Source: Arthrobacter sp. B6
GTDB lineage: Bacteria; Actinomycetota; Actinomycetes; Actinomycetales; Micrococcaceae
DNA length: 64,000 bases
Direction of reading: 5' to 3'
NCBI RefSeq assembly: GCF_001663775.1
Contig: NZ_KV467169.1
Location: 759,206-823,205, forward strand
The translations under genes and the position numbers were made by a program. A model generated the notes under the pieces. That model did no database searches. It saw nothing but the letters and a program-made list of their open reading frames with translations, and was not told where the DNA came from. Below are positions 52,217 through 60,857 of this stretch, in pieces. Numbering within the stretch: the first letter of the stretch is position 1; every line of letters begins with the position of its first letter.

Positions 52217-53203
52217 CTACAGACTCCGGGACCGTGAGCAAACCAGGCCGGCCAGCAGTTGCGGACCCTCCTGGAGGACCATCTCCCGGAAAAGCCGGAC
52301 AGCGTCGGGTTCCGCGTCTGGGCCGGGCTTCCGCAGCCTCCACGCCAGTCCGATCTCCCGGTAGGCCAGGTCCGACTCAATCGCCACTTCGACCCAGCCC
52401 AGGTTGCCCGTCCCGGGGGTGACCTCGCGTCCCGGGCCCTCACCGCCTGGCGGCAGGATGCCCACGCCAAGCCCGGCCGAGACCAACCCCCGCACCGTGT
52501 GCGAGTCCTGGCTCTCAAAGGCGATGCGCGGCCGCAAGCCTGCTTCGCGGAACAGTGCATCCGTCAGGGACCGCAGGCCGTAGCCTGACCCCAGCGCCAC
52601 AAACGGATCGGTCCTGATGTCCTGGATCCGGGCGCTGCGCCGGGATGCCAGTGGGTGCGAGTGATGGACCACCAGCCGCAGCGGTTCGCGGTAGAGCGCT
52701 GCCGACGAAATGGTGCGGCCGGCGGGCGCCACGGGGGCTGTGAGGGCCAGGTCCGCCTTGCCGGAAGCGAGCTCCGCGAGGCAGCTGTCCCTGGCACCCT
52801 GGCTGAACGTGAAACCTGCCTCGGGGTGGCGGCTGCGGAAGGCGCTGATCAACAGCGGCAGGGTGGCCTCACCGAAGGTGTGCTGGAACGAGATGGAAAT
52901 CCGTCCCCTGACCACGTCCGATTCGTGCCTGACCAAATCCAGCCCGGCCTGGAATTCGGACAGTGCCGCCTCGATGAACGGCAGCAGTGTCCGTGCGGCC
53001 GGTGTCAGGCGCACTCCCCTGCCGTCCCGGATCAGCAGTTCGGTTCCGACGGCGGCGCTGGCGCGGCTCAGTGCCCGGCTCACCGTGGACTGCGGCACGC
53101 CGAGCAACTCCGCCGTTTCGGTCACGTGCTGGGTCCGGCCCAGCTCCGCGAGCAGGGGCAACAGTGGCAGCAGCTGGGTCATTTGTTTGTGGTCAGCGTC
53201 CAT
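52217..53203 (-). CDS. LysR-family regulator (YnfL-like)
   Basis: 328 residues from the ATG at 53203 (MDADHKQMTQ), with GGAAGGGG just upstream. The winged HTH reads VTETAELLGVPQSTVSRALSRASAAVGTELLIRDGRGVRLTP; the effector domain follows (about 95-300). It is divergent from an MFS transporter, as in the E. coli ynfL-ynfM pair, and T-N11-A dyads lie between them. It probably controls the transporter in response to a small ligand. Confidence 0.88.
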   Translation of the reverse strand: MDADHKQMTQLLPLLPLLAELGRTQHVTETAELLGVPQSTVSRALSRASAAVGTELLIRDGRGVRLTPAARTLLPFIEAALSEFQAGLDLVRHESDVVRGRISISFQHTFGEATLPLLISAFRSRHPEAGFTFSQGARDSCLAELASGKADLALTAPVAPAGRTISSAALYREPLRLVVHHSHPLASRRSARIQDIRTDPFVALGSGYGLRSLTDALFREAGLRPRIAFESQDSHTVRGLVSAGLGVGILPPGGEGPGREVTPGTGNLGWVEVAIESDLAYREIGLAWRLRKPGPDAEPDAVRLFREMVLQEGPQLLAGLVCSRSRSL

Positions 53204-53234
53204 GAGCCCCTTCCAGGCCGGGTTTTCTGTTCCG

Positions 53235-53274
53235 TAATTGGTATGAATTTCGAGGCAAACATGCATTGGAAGCA
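53235..53274. promoter_or_regulatory. T-N11-A LysR-type boxes between regulator and MFS gene
   Basis: ATGCATTGGAAGCAT (53261-53275) is a near-palindrome with the T-N11-A spacing of LysR sites. A second candidate, AATT-N6-AATT (53236-53249), lies 25 bases away. They are just upstream of the MFS -10 box. Confidence 0.5.
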
Positions 53275-53290
53275 TATATCTCCGGCGGTC

Positions 53291-53296
53291 TAGGGT
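53291..53296 (+). promoter_or_regulatory. -10 box (TAGGGT) before ATG 53303
   Basis: TAGGGT, six bases, ATG at 53303. It marks the likely true start of the MFS gene, which is in a different frame from the MFS body. Confidence 0.55.
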
Positions 53297-53302
53297 GGGG
53301 AA

Positions 53303-54585
53303 ATGGGCATACATCCGCGAACTGCCGGCCAGGAGGCGCCAGCGCCAAAGCGTGGGACGGCCACCCGAGGGGGTCCGCCGGGTACGGCAAGGTACTGGCT
53401 GGCCTGGCCTTTGCCGGCGTGGCGACGTTTGCCCAGCTCTACTCAACGCAGGCCGTGTTGCCGATCATGGCGACGGACCTGCGGATCACGGCCGCCGAAG
53501 CCGGGCTGACCATTTCCCTCGCCACTGCGGGACTTGCTGTGACAGTCATTCCCTGGTCCTTCCTCGCGGACAGGATCGGGCGGGTCAAAGCGATGGCCAT
53601 GGGCATCACGGCGGCCACGGTCTTTGGCCTGCTCGTGCCGCTGGCCTGCAGCTTCGAGATGCTCCTGGGGCTGCGGCTGCTGGAAGGCATGGCCCTGGGA
53701 GGGATACCTGCCATCGCCATCGCGTACCTCAATGAGGAAGTGAACAAGGCCCATGCGGCCCTGGCCGCCGGCAGTTATGTCGCGGGAACCACCCTGGGCG
53801 GACTCGCCGGCCGGCTGGTTGCCGGACCCGTCGGCGAACTCTGGGGATGGCGGGCGGCCGTTTTTGCCGTTTCGCTGCTGGCCACCGTGGCAGCGGTACT
53901 CTTCCTGTTGCTCGTCCCCAAAGCCCGGGGGTTCACGCCGACCAAGGCGGCCGGCTGGCCGGGCGCCTGGACGACCCTCGCCGGGCATGTCCGCAACCGC
54001 AAGCTGCTTGCCCTGTACGTCCAGGCGTTTCTGCTGATGGGGGGCTTTGTGGCTGTCTACAACTACCTCGGCTTCCGGCTGGCCGGCGCACCCTTCAGCC
54101 TGCCGGCCACGCTGATCAGCCTTATTTTCCTCGCATACCTGTCCGGAACGGTCTCGTCACGCTGGGCGGCGGCGCTGACCCTGCGGTTCGGACGGCGGAA
54201 CGTCCTGCTGGCAGGGGTGGTCCTGATGGTGGCGGGCCTGGCCCTGACACTGACCCAGCTGCTGGCGATCATCCTGCTGGGCCTCGTGGTATTCACGGGC
54301 GGCTTTTTTGCCGCGCACAGCATTGGCGCCGGCTGGACGGGCACCATCGCCTCCACAGGCCGGGCCCAGGCCGCATCGCTGTACAACCTCTCCTACTACC
54401 TGGGCTCCAGCGTCATCGGCTGGGCCGGCGGGCTGGTCTTCCAGTCCTGGGGCTGGCCGGCACTCGCCGCGACCGTCATGGTACTGGCCTGCCTCACTGC
54501 GGTGACTGTCGCCGTCGTCCATCCTCAGCGGGATACCGCCACCGCCGCGGCTCCAGCCGCCGAATCCCGGGCAGGCACCGCCTAG
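53303..54585 (+). CDS. MFS transporter (YnfM-like), apparent 5' frameshift
   Basis: The body, in frame with the stop at 54583-54585, is a 12-helix DHA1/YnfM-like exporter: FAQLYSTQAVLPIM, the loop 2-3 motif DRIGRVKAMAMG, and AYLNEEVNKAHAALAAGSYV. Its frame has no ATG or GTG before helix 1; the only start is a TTG at 53266 that lies inside the LysR box. ATG 53303 has a leaderless -10 box but sits one frame off, reading MGIHPRTAGQEAPAPK. A one-base shift near 53348-53350 would join that to AWDGHPRGSAGYGKVL. So it is either a sequencing error, a real frameshift mutation, or a genuine TTG start. Confidence 0.75.
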
Positions 54586-54708
54586 GTGCGAACTATCCGC
54601 CGGACATGCCTCAAACCCCTGGTGATTATTCGGGAGACGGGACGGGCCAGGGGGTGAACGGCCGGAATCGGCGTCTAGGATGAACTCAGATCACGTTGAG
54701 GAGATTCC

Positions 54709-55212
54709 ATGAGCAGCAACGCCAAGAACGTCCGGCCCGGGCACCATTCCGAACCCCTGGATGCCATTGACGAACGGCTGCTCGCTGCCTTGGTCGAGGA
54801 TGCCCGGATCTCCAACAAGCAGCTCGCTGAACTCGTGGGCATCGCCCCCTCGACAGCCCTGATGCGCACGCGGGCGCTGACCGAACGGGGCATCGTCCAG
54901 GGCTTTGAAGCCAAACTCAGCCTGTCCGCCATTGGACGGTCCGTGCAGGCACTCGTGGCCGTCAGGCTCCGGGCCCATGACCGGGACCAGATCGACCGCT
55001 TTACGGCGCGCGTTCCGCATCTTCCGGCCGTGCTCTCCACGTTCCACACGTCAGGCTCCGTTGACTACCTGCTGCACATCGCCGTGGCCAGCACCGAGGA
55101 CCTGAGGGACTGGGTCCTGGACAACCTGGCGACCGACCCTGTGGTGGGCCACACCGAGACAACCCTCGTTTTCGACCACATCCAGGGAAACCACGGGCCG
55201 CTGCCCGATTAG
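54709..55212 (+). CDS. AsnC/Lrp-family regulator
   Basis: 167 residues, GAGGAG 6 bases before the ATG. The HTH reads LDAIDERLLAALVEDARISNKQLAELVGIAPSTALMRTRALTERGIV; the RAM domain follows. An Arg/His-rich N-terminal extension of about 15 residues precedes it. Its TAG stop overlaps the stop of the convergent MFS gene by 4 bases (TTAG), so it and the two next genes form an AsnC-MFS-AsnC cluster. Probably senses an amino acid. Confidence 0.9.
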   Translation: MSSNAKNVRPGHHSEPLDAIDERLLAALVEDARISNKQLAELVGIAPSTALMRTRALTERGIVQGFEAKLSLSAIGRSVQALVAVRLRAHDRDQIDRFTARVPHLPAVLSTFHTSGSVDYLLHIAVASTEDLRDWVLDNLATDPVVGHTETTLVFDHIQGNHGPLPD

Positions 55213-56486
55213 GCGGGCCGGCGTGCTTGGTGAGGACCGCCCCGGCGGGCATCCTGCAGCGTGGCCGCCCGCCATGTCATGACCGCGAGCCCAAAAGCCG
55301 CGATGCCGCACAGCGCCACAAAGCCGGTGACGGACGCAGCCAGCCCGAAGGCCGCCGTCGCCCATCCCAGTCCCAGCACGGGCACCGCGCTGCCCAGGTA
55401 GGTGATGACGTACACCGTGCTGATGACCTGAGCATGACGGGCCGGCTCCACTTTGCCGGCCACATCGTTGAAGACCGTGCGGAACGCCACCCCCTGGCCC
55501 AGTCCCGCACCGATGCTGGCCGCGACCAGCAACAGCGGGCTGCTCCACGCAGCGGAGGCGGCCAGCAGCAGCACCGAAACACCCAGGACACCGAGGCCCG
55601 CCGGGACCGCATACCGGCCACGCACCCTGAGGAGCTGGCTCAGGGCGGACGCGCCCAGCGTGACCCCTGCAAGGGCACCGATGACAGGGCGTGACTCTGC
55701 CTGCACGATCTGGGCAAAATAGCCCGGCGCCAAGGACAGGCAAAACCCAAAAACGGAAAAGCTGAGGAATCCGACGGCGGCCGCGAGCCAGAAAGCACCC
55801 CTCGCCTCTGTGGACACGGACGGCCTGCGCGGCGCCAGTGCCCTGAGTGGCCTGACGCCGTCGCCGGGCATGATTGCCGGCCTGGCCCGGAGCAGGCAGA
55901 GGGGGACCAGCAGGCCCCCAAGCACTGCGGAATGCACGTAGTAGGGGGCCGTAGTGGGCCCGGGCAGCATTGACAGGACCCCGCCGATGACCGGGCCTGC
56001 CGCCACGCCGCCGGCGGAGGCCAGCAGGGTAAAGCGCGAGGCCCATTCCGGCCGGGAGGGCAGCAGTTCGCGCAGGGCGGCGGCACTCGCTCCGGTGGCC
56101 AGCGCCACAGCCACTCCCTGCAGGGAGCGGCCCGCGGAAAGCGCTGCCAGGCCCTCCGCATGTGCGAAAATCCAGCCGCCCGCAAGCCCCACCACGACGG
56201 CGAGGATCAGGGCCGCCCGCCGGCCGATGTGGTCCGACCAGTGCCCGGCAAGCATCAGGGTGGATACCAGGGCGAGGACGTAGCTCGCGAACGCAACCGT
56301 GATCCCGAACGATGAGAGCCCCAGGCTTTCCTGAAGCAGCGGATAGAGGGGCGTTGCCAGGTTCGCGCCCACCAGCAGGGTAAAGATGACGGTTCCCGCC
56401 ATGGCCAGCCGTGCAGTCGTGGAGGCGTCCCAACCCGACCGGCCTGCGGTGGCGGGACGCATGCGGAGTTCGCTGAAGACGGTCAT
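55209..56486 (-). CDS. MFS transporter between two AsnC regulators
   Basis: 425 residues from the ATG at 56486 with AAAGG 8 bases upstream; the frame is open upstream but would cover the regulator's operator. Twelve helices, starting TARLAMAGTVIFTLLVGANLATPLY, with the loop 2-3 motif GHWSDHIGRRAALILAV. It belongs to drug/metabolite-type exporters. It is divergent from the second AsnC gene, with a 23-bp palindrome between them; export of an amino acid or related compound under Lrp-type control is a reasonable inference. Confidence 0.87.
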   Translation of the reverse strand: MTVFSELRMRPATAGRSGWDASTTARLAMAGTVIFTLLVGANLATPLYPLLQESLGLSSFGITVAFASYVLALVSTLMLAGHWSDHIGRRAALILAVVVGLAGGWIFAHAEGLAALSAGRSLQGVAVALATGASAAALRELLPSRPEWASRFTLLASAGGVAAGPVIGGVLSMLPGPTTAPYYVHSAVLGGLLVPLCLLRARPAIMPGDGVRPLRALAPRRPSVSTEARGAFWLAAAVGFLSFSVFGFCLSLAPGYFAQIVQAESRPVIGALAGVTLGASALSQLLRVRGRYAVPAGLGVLGVSVLLLAASAAWSSPLLLVAASIGAGLGQGVAFRTVFNDVAGKVEPARHAQVISTVYVITYLGSAVPVLGLGWATAAFGLAASVTGFVALCGIAAFGLAVMTWRAATLQDARRGGPHQARRPA

Positions 56487-56604
56487 TCGCGTGCCTTTGC
56501 TTGCTTCGACCGGTTCGGGTGTCCTTGTGGGATCCGGCAGCCGGGTAAGAATGGATACGTACAGATTGCGCCACTTCTGCCCGATTGGGCTGTGATTCAT
56601 GGAA

Positions 56605-56627
56605 GAATTGGTCAAAATCATCAATTC
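56605..56627. promoter_or_regulatory. 23-bp palindrome, probable AsnC operator
   Basis: GAATTG (56605-56610) and CAATTC (56622-56627) are perfect arms around an AT-rich 11-base centre, an Lrp/AsnC-like layout, between the MFS and the second AsnC gene. Confidence 0.5.
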
Positions 56628-56657
56628 CTAGGCGTAGGCATAGCCGAAAGTGACAGT

Positions 56658-57191
56658 TTGAACAACCTTGACCCCACCGACTTGAAGATCCTGCTGGAAC
56701 TGATCCGCGATCCCCGCGTGCAGATCGGCGAGCTCAGCGATTCGCTGGGCATTGCGCGCAATACCGCGCAGTCGCGTGTACGGCGCCTGCTCCGCGCCGG
56801 CGTCCTGAACGACGGCGGACGTGAGATCGACCTCGAAGCGGTGGGCTACGACGTCGTCGCCTTCGTAACGATTGAGGTGACGCACCGGGAACTAGACGGC
56901 GTCGTGGCGGCACTGCGGCTCCTCCCCCAGGTCCTGGAAGTCCACGAGATATCCGGCCGGGGAGATGTCTGGTGCCGTGTGGTGGCCACCGACACCCACA
57001 ACCTGCAGGCCGCCCTCCGCCAGATCCTGAGAATCAAGGGCGTCATCCGGACGGAGACGGTGTTGGCGCTCCACACCCACATCCCGTACCGCACCGAGCC
57101 GCTGATCAGCCGCCTGGCGCAGGGCGGCCCGGGCCAGGCAACACGGCCGGCCAGGGCCCCCAGCGCTTCCCGCGGGCAGTCGAGCGACTAG
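56658..57191 (+). CDS. AsnC/Lrp-family regulator
   Basis: 177 residues from the TTG at 56658 (MNNLDPTDLKILLELIRD), chosen because the only earlier start (GTG 56592) would place the operator palindrome inside the gene. HTH: DPRVQIGELSDSLGIARNTAQSRVRRLLRAGVL; the RAM domain ends near ALHTHIPYRTEPL. The tail is basic and Pro/Ser-rich. Likely binds the palindrome at 56605-56627 and regulates the divergent MFS gene. The DUF1761 gene follows 9 bases after. Confidence 0.85.
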   Translation: MNNLDPTDLKILLELIRDPRVQIGELSDSLGIARNTAQSRVRRLLRAGVLNDGGREIDLEAVGYDVVAFVTIEVTHRELDGVVAALRLLPQVLEVHEISGRGDVWCRVVATDTHNLQAALRQILRIKGVIRTETVLALHTHIPYRTEPLISRLAQGGPGQATRPARAPSASRGQSSD

Positions 57192-57194
57192 GAT
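57189..57194 (+). promoter_or_regulatory. -10 box (TAGGAT) for leaderless DUF1761 gene
   Basis: TAGGAT overlaps the TAG stop of the AsnC gene and is followed by six bases and ATG at 57201. Confidence 0.55.
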
Positions 57195-57200
57195 TCGAGC

Positions 57201-57626
57201 ATGGATTGGCTCTCATATATTTCGCAGATCAACTGGCTGGCCGTGCTGCTTGCCTTCGTTGCGACCATGGCCATCGGCTTCGTCTGGTACCTGCCCGCCG
57301 TGGTGGGCAACAGGTGGATGGCCGCCATTGGCAAGACTGAAGAGGACCTGAAGAACATCAGCGGCGGCGCCGGAATCTGGGTTCCCATGATGGTCGCGGC
57401 CGCCCTCACTGCCGTTCTGCTGGCTGTCCTGATCAGCAAACTGGACCTGGACAACGCGCTGGCCGGAGGCTTCTTCGCCCTGGTCCTGGCCCTCGTGTTC
57501 CGCGCAGGAGGCCATGTAATCCATAATGGCTTCGCGGGCCGTCCAGCCGCCGTCACGCTCATCGATTCCGGCCACGACGTGGTGGCGATGACCGTTGCCG
57601 GCGCGATCATCGGGGCCATGTCCTGA
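57201..57626 (+). CDS. DUF1761 membrane protein
   Basis: 141 residues, four hydrophobic helices. The N-terminal WLAVLLAFVATMAIGFVWYLPAVVGNRWMAAIGKTEEDLK is the DUF1761 signature (W-Y-x-P before a short polar loop), and the C-terminal GHDVVAMTVAGAIIGAMS closes the family pattern. Function unknown. It has its own leaderless promoter and precedes corA by about 40 bases. Confidence 0.85.
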   Translation: MDWLSYISQINWLAVLLAFVATMAIGFVWYLPAVVGNRWMAAIGKTEEDLKNISGGAGIWVPMMVAAALTAVLLAVLISKLDLDNALAGGFFALVLALVFRAGGHVIHNGFAGRPAAVTLIDSGHDVVAMTVAGAIIGAMS

Positions 57627-57666
57627 ACCGCCTGCGCGTTTCCGTACCGACGGGCCACCCAGTCCG

Positions 57667-58662
57667 TTGACGATCATCGACAACGCCGTCTACGTGGACG
57701 GTGTACGCAGCGCTGAGCCGGAGTCCCTGGAACAGACGTTCGAAACGCTCGCCCACCACGGCGGCATGGCGTGGATCGGGCTGTACCGGCCGACGCAATG
57801 GGAGATGGCGGCCGTCGCCACCGAGTTCGGCCTCCACGCGCTGGCCGTGGAAGACGCCATCTCCGCGCACCAGCGTCCCAAGCTGGAGCGGTACGAGGAC
57901 ATTCTCTTCACTGTGCTCCGGCCTGCCCGCTACCTCGACGCTACGGAAACCGTGGAATTCGGCGAGCTCCACATCTTTACCGGCAGGAATTTTGTGGTCA
58001 CCGTTAGGCATGCCGAAATGGCGGGCGTCGCCGCGGTGCGGCGCCGGCTGGAGTCCCGGCCCGACCTGCTCCGGCACGGCCCGGAGGCTGTGCTGTACGC
58101 CCTGCTGGACAAGGTGGTGGACGACTACGCCCCCGTAGTGGCCGGGCTCGAGAACGACATTGACGAGATTGAAGACCAACTGTTCAGCGGTGACAGCACG
58201 GTCTCACGCCGGATCTACGAACTTGCCCGGGAGGTCATCCAGTTCCAGCGTGCGATCCATCCGCTGCCGGGCATGATGCAGCAGCTCAAGCGCGGCTTCG
58301 AAAAATACGGGGTGGAAACGGAGCTGCAGCACAGCCTCCGCGACGTCGAAGACCACGTGGAGCGGGTGATCTCGCGCGCCGACTCCTTCCGGGACCTCCT
58401 GCAGAACGCCCTCACTTTGGACGGGACGTTGACCGCGAACCGCCAGAACGAGGCCAGCGCCGAACAGAACGAACAGGTCAAGAAAATCTCGTCCTGGGCT
58501 GCGATCTTCTTTGCGCCATCCATCGTGGCGGGCGTCTATGGCATGAACTTTGACCACATGCCGGAGCTCCACTGGACCCTGGGCTACCCGCTGTCCATTG
58601 CGCTGATGGCCGGCACAGCCGCCCTGATGTACGGGATCTTCAAGAAGAAGGGCTGGCTCTGA
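57667..58662 (+). CDS. corA: CorA-family Mg2+/Co2+ transporter
   Basis: 331 residues from the TTG at 57667; no good ribosome site, and an earlier TTG at 57595 lies inside the DUF1761 gene. The large cytoplasmic domain is followed by two C-terminal helices with the selectivity motif YGMNF (291-295) in the loop before the last helix, and a basic FKKKGWL end. It forms a pentameric channel for Mg2+ or Co2+. Its TGA stop overlaps the next ATG by one base. Confidence 0.9.
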   Translation: MTIIDNAVYVDGVRSAEPESLEQTFETLAHHGGMAWIGLYRPTQWEMAAVATEFGLHALAVEDAISAHQRPKLERYEDILFTVLRPARYLDATETVEFGELHIFTGRNFVVTVRHAEMAGVAAVRRRLESRPDLLRHGPEAVLYALLDKVVDDYAPVVAGLENDIDEIEDQLFSGDSTVSRRIYELAREVIQFQRAIHPLPGMMQQLKRGFEKYGVETELQHSLRDVEDHVERVISRADSFRDLLQNALTLDGTLTANRQNEASAEQNEQVKKISSWAAIFFAPSIVAGVYGMNFDHMPELHWTLGYPLSIALMAGTAALMYGIFKKKGWL

Positions 58663-59213
58663 TGCCAGGCCACGGGAGCGACGGCGGGCCAGCAGCGGAG
58701 CTGGCACATGGGCGCATTATCACCCCCGGCACCGAGCACCAGCTGGGCACGTACGGCCTGTTTCCGCCGTCGGCTGCCCAGCAGCGCACCCTGACTCCCG
58801 CCACTGTGCCGCTCACAGCCAAGAACGCTGAACCGGAGCTGCTGTGGATCGGATTCGCCGAGCTCTGCGGCGGAGCCGCCACGCATGCCGACTACGCGGC
58901 ATTGGCGGACCAGCACACCACGTGGGTCGTTGACGGTGTTCCGGCCCCTGACGCCGTGTCGGCGGAAATGGCCGCTCGCTGGATTCGCTTCGGCGAGGCC
59001 GTGGAAGCCCTCAGGGAGCGGGGCAGGACGCTGTTCCTGATCGGGCCTGTCCCCCTTGACTGGGACCGCGCCACACGCGCTTGGCAGAACGCCGACATCC
59101 CGGGCGGGACGGACGTGCCGGCGGCGATGGCGCGTATTGCCCGGCGCCTGGCGGTCCTGGTGCGGGTGGACTCGGCGTCCGATGCGGTTCCGGAGGGTGT
59201 CTCCGGAAGTTAG
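58662..59213 (+). CDS. Orphan protein resembling the C-terminal part of ZapE/AFG1
   Basis: 183 residues, start overlapping the corA stop (TGATG). The segment LLWIGFAELCGGAATHADYAALADQHTTWVVDGVPA followed by RWIRFGEAVEALRERGRTLFLIGPVPLDW and AMARIARRLAVLVRVDS matches, by pattern, the part of ZapE/AFG1 ATPases after the Walker B region. There is no Walker A or B here, so it cannot bind ATP like ZapE. The N-terminal 60 residues are of other origin. Coupling to CorA suggests a joint function. Family assignment is from memory of the C-terminal pattern. Confidence 0.6.
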   Translation: MPGHGSDGGPAAELAHGRIITPGTEHQLGTYGLFPPSAAQQRTLTPATVPLTAKNAEPELLWIGFAELCGGAATHADYAALADQHTTWVVDGVPAPDAVSAEMAARWIRFGEAVEALRERGRTLFLIGPVPLDWDRATRAWQNADIPGGTDVPAAMARIARRLAVLVRVDSASDAVPEGVSGS

Positions 59214-60793
59214 GCGGCGTGAACGCTGATCTCTGCGGCGTCGCCGAACACAAGACGGCGGTTGGCTACTTTTTCGGTGAAGAACCGGTCGTGGCTCACC
59301 ACTACCACTGCGCCGGGGAAATGCTGCAGAGCCCGCTCCATGACCTGGGTGCTGGAGAGGTCCAGGTGGTTGGTGGGCTCATCCAGCAGGAGGACCGAGG
59401 CTCCGGAGAGCAGGCATTGCGCCATGGCCACGCGGGCACGCTGGCCACCCGACAGGTTGCCGATCCGCTGCTTGAGGTCGGCGTCCGAAAACTGGAACAT
59501 CGCCAGAAACCGGTGGACGGATTTTTTCGTCGCAGTCAGCGCCAGGCTGTCCGGCATTGCATTGACCGCATGGGTGACCGTGTCGTCGTCGTTAAGCTCT
59601 TCAAGCACCTGGTTGTACGAAACCATGCCGGCACCCTTCGCCCAGGAGACCGAACCGGAATCGGCAGGCTCCTCGCCGGTAAGAGCCCGCAGAAGCGTGG
59701 ACTTGCCGCTGCCGTTGGCGCCGATGACGGCGATGCGGTGCCCGCGGCCGATCTCGAAGCTGAGGTCCCGGAACAGCGTCCGGCCATCATAGGACTTGCC
59801 CAGCGAATCCACCCTGCACAGCACGTCCTTGACGTAGAGGCCGGCGTAGATTTCCGTGATGATCTGGTCCACCGGCCGTGGCGCGCGTGACTTCTTGATC
59901 CTGGCCAGCTGGTTGGCGAGCCCCTTGCTGGCCGCCTTGGCAGCTTCCCGGCGGTCCGAGATGCCCTCGGCCTCGAATGCCAGCAGCTCGGACTCGTGCT
60001 GAAACTGGCTTTCCAGGCTCTTGAGCCGGAACTGCTTTGCCACAACGTACTCGGCGAAATTGCCCGGGTATTCGTGCAGGTGGAAGTTCTCCACCTCGAC
60101 GATCCGGGTGACCACGGAGTCCAGGAATGTCCGGTCGTGCGAGACGATGATCGTGGCGCCCTTGAAGGTCCGGAACCAGCCTTCCAGCCATTCGACGCCG
60201 GCCACGTCCAGATAGTTGGTGGGCTCATCCAGCAGGAGCACGTCAGGGGCCTCAAGCAGGATCTTGGCCAGCGCGGCACGGTTCCGCCAGCCACCCGACA
60301 ATTCATCGATGGAGCAGGCCCGGTGGGCGTCGCTGAAGCCCAGCGTGGTGAGCACTTTGTCGATGCTGCGCTGGTAGTCCCAACCGTCCAGCCGGTCCAT
60401 GTCTTCGAACAGCTCCGACTGGCGGTGGATGAGCGTGTCCAGCCGGGGGCTGTCCGCCGGGTCTGCAGCGATCGCGGCGTCGATGGCAGCCAGTTCGGCC
60501 TCGATGTCCTTAATGTGGGCGAACAGTCCGTCCAGGACCTCAAGGATGCTCGACTCCCCGTTCAGTTCCGAGAACTGGGAGAAATAGGCAGTGGTGACGC
60601 CGGGGTCCAGGCTGACGGTCCCGAGGTCCGGTGCCACCTGCCCGAGGATGAGCTTGAGGATGGTGGACTTGCCGGACCCGTTCCTGCCGATGAGGCCCAC
60701 CCGGTCGCCCGGTTCGAGCCGGAAGAATGCTTCACGGAGCACGGGTGTCTTTTCGAAACCGACACTGACGTCGTTCAGCCGGATCAAACTCAT
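59210..60793 (-). CDS. ABC-F family ATPase
   Basis: 527 residues from the ATG at 60793 (MSLIRLNDVSVGFE). Two ABC domains on one chain without membrane segments: GRNGSGKSTIL, LSGGWRNRAALA and VLLLDEPTNYLD; GANGSGKSTLL, LSGGQRARVAMA and VLLLDEPTNHLD. A linker of charged residues joins them (about 240-320). ABC-F proteins act on ribosomes; some protect from antibiotics. It lacks the long C-terminal extension of some members. Its stop overlaps the convergent gene's stop by 4 bases (TTAG). Confidence 0.92.
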   Translation of the reverse strand: MSLIRLNDVSVGFEKTPVLREAFFRLEPGDRVGLIGRNGSGKSTILKLILGQVAPDLGTVSLDPGVTTAYFSQFSELNGESSILEVLDGLFAHIKDIEAELAAIDAAIAADPADSPRLDTLIHRQSELFEDMDRLDGWDYQRSIDKVLTTLGFSDAHRACSIDELSGGWRNRAALAKILLEAPDVLLLDEPTNYLDVAGVEWLEGWFRTFKGATIIVSHDRTFLDSVVTRIVEVENFHLHEYPGNFAEYVVAKQFRLKSLESQFQHESELLAFEAEGISDRREAAKAASKGLANQLARIKKSRAPRPVDQIITEIYAGLYVKDVLCRVDSLGKSYDGRTLFRDLSFEIGRGHRIAVIGANGSGKSTLLRALTGEEPADSGSVSWAKGAGMVSYNQVLEELNDDDTVTHAVNAMPDSLALTATKKSVHRFLAMFQFSDADLKQRIGNLSGGQRARVAMAQCLLSGASVLLLDEPTNHLDLSSTQVMERALQHFPGAVVVVSHDRFFTEKVANRRLVFGDAAEISVHAA

Positions 60794-60857
60794 TGATTCT
60801 GTCCAATCCAGGGAAGTCTTGTGCGTTGGGTACCGCCGGGATCGGACAGCCATTGAG

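Noticed and set aside
53266..53302. TTG 53266 as the natural start of the MFS transporter
   Set aside because: The TTG lies within a LysR-type dyad and upstream of a -10 box that fits the ATG at 53303; not excluded, but less likely than a one-base frameshift.
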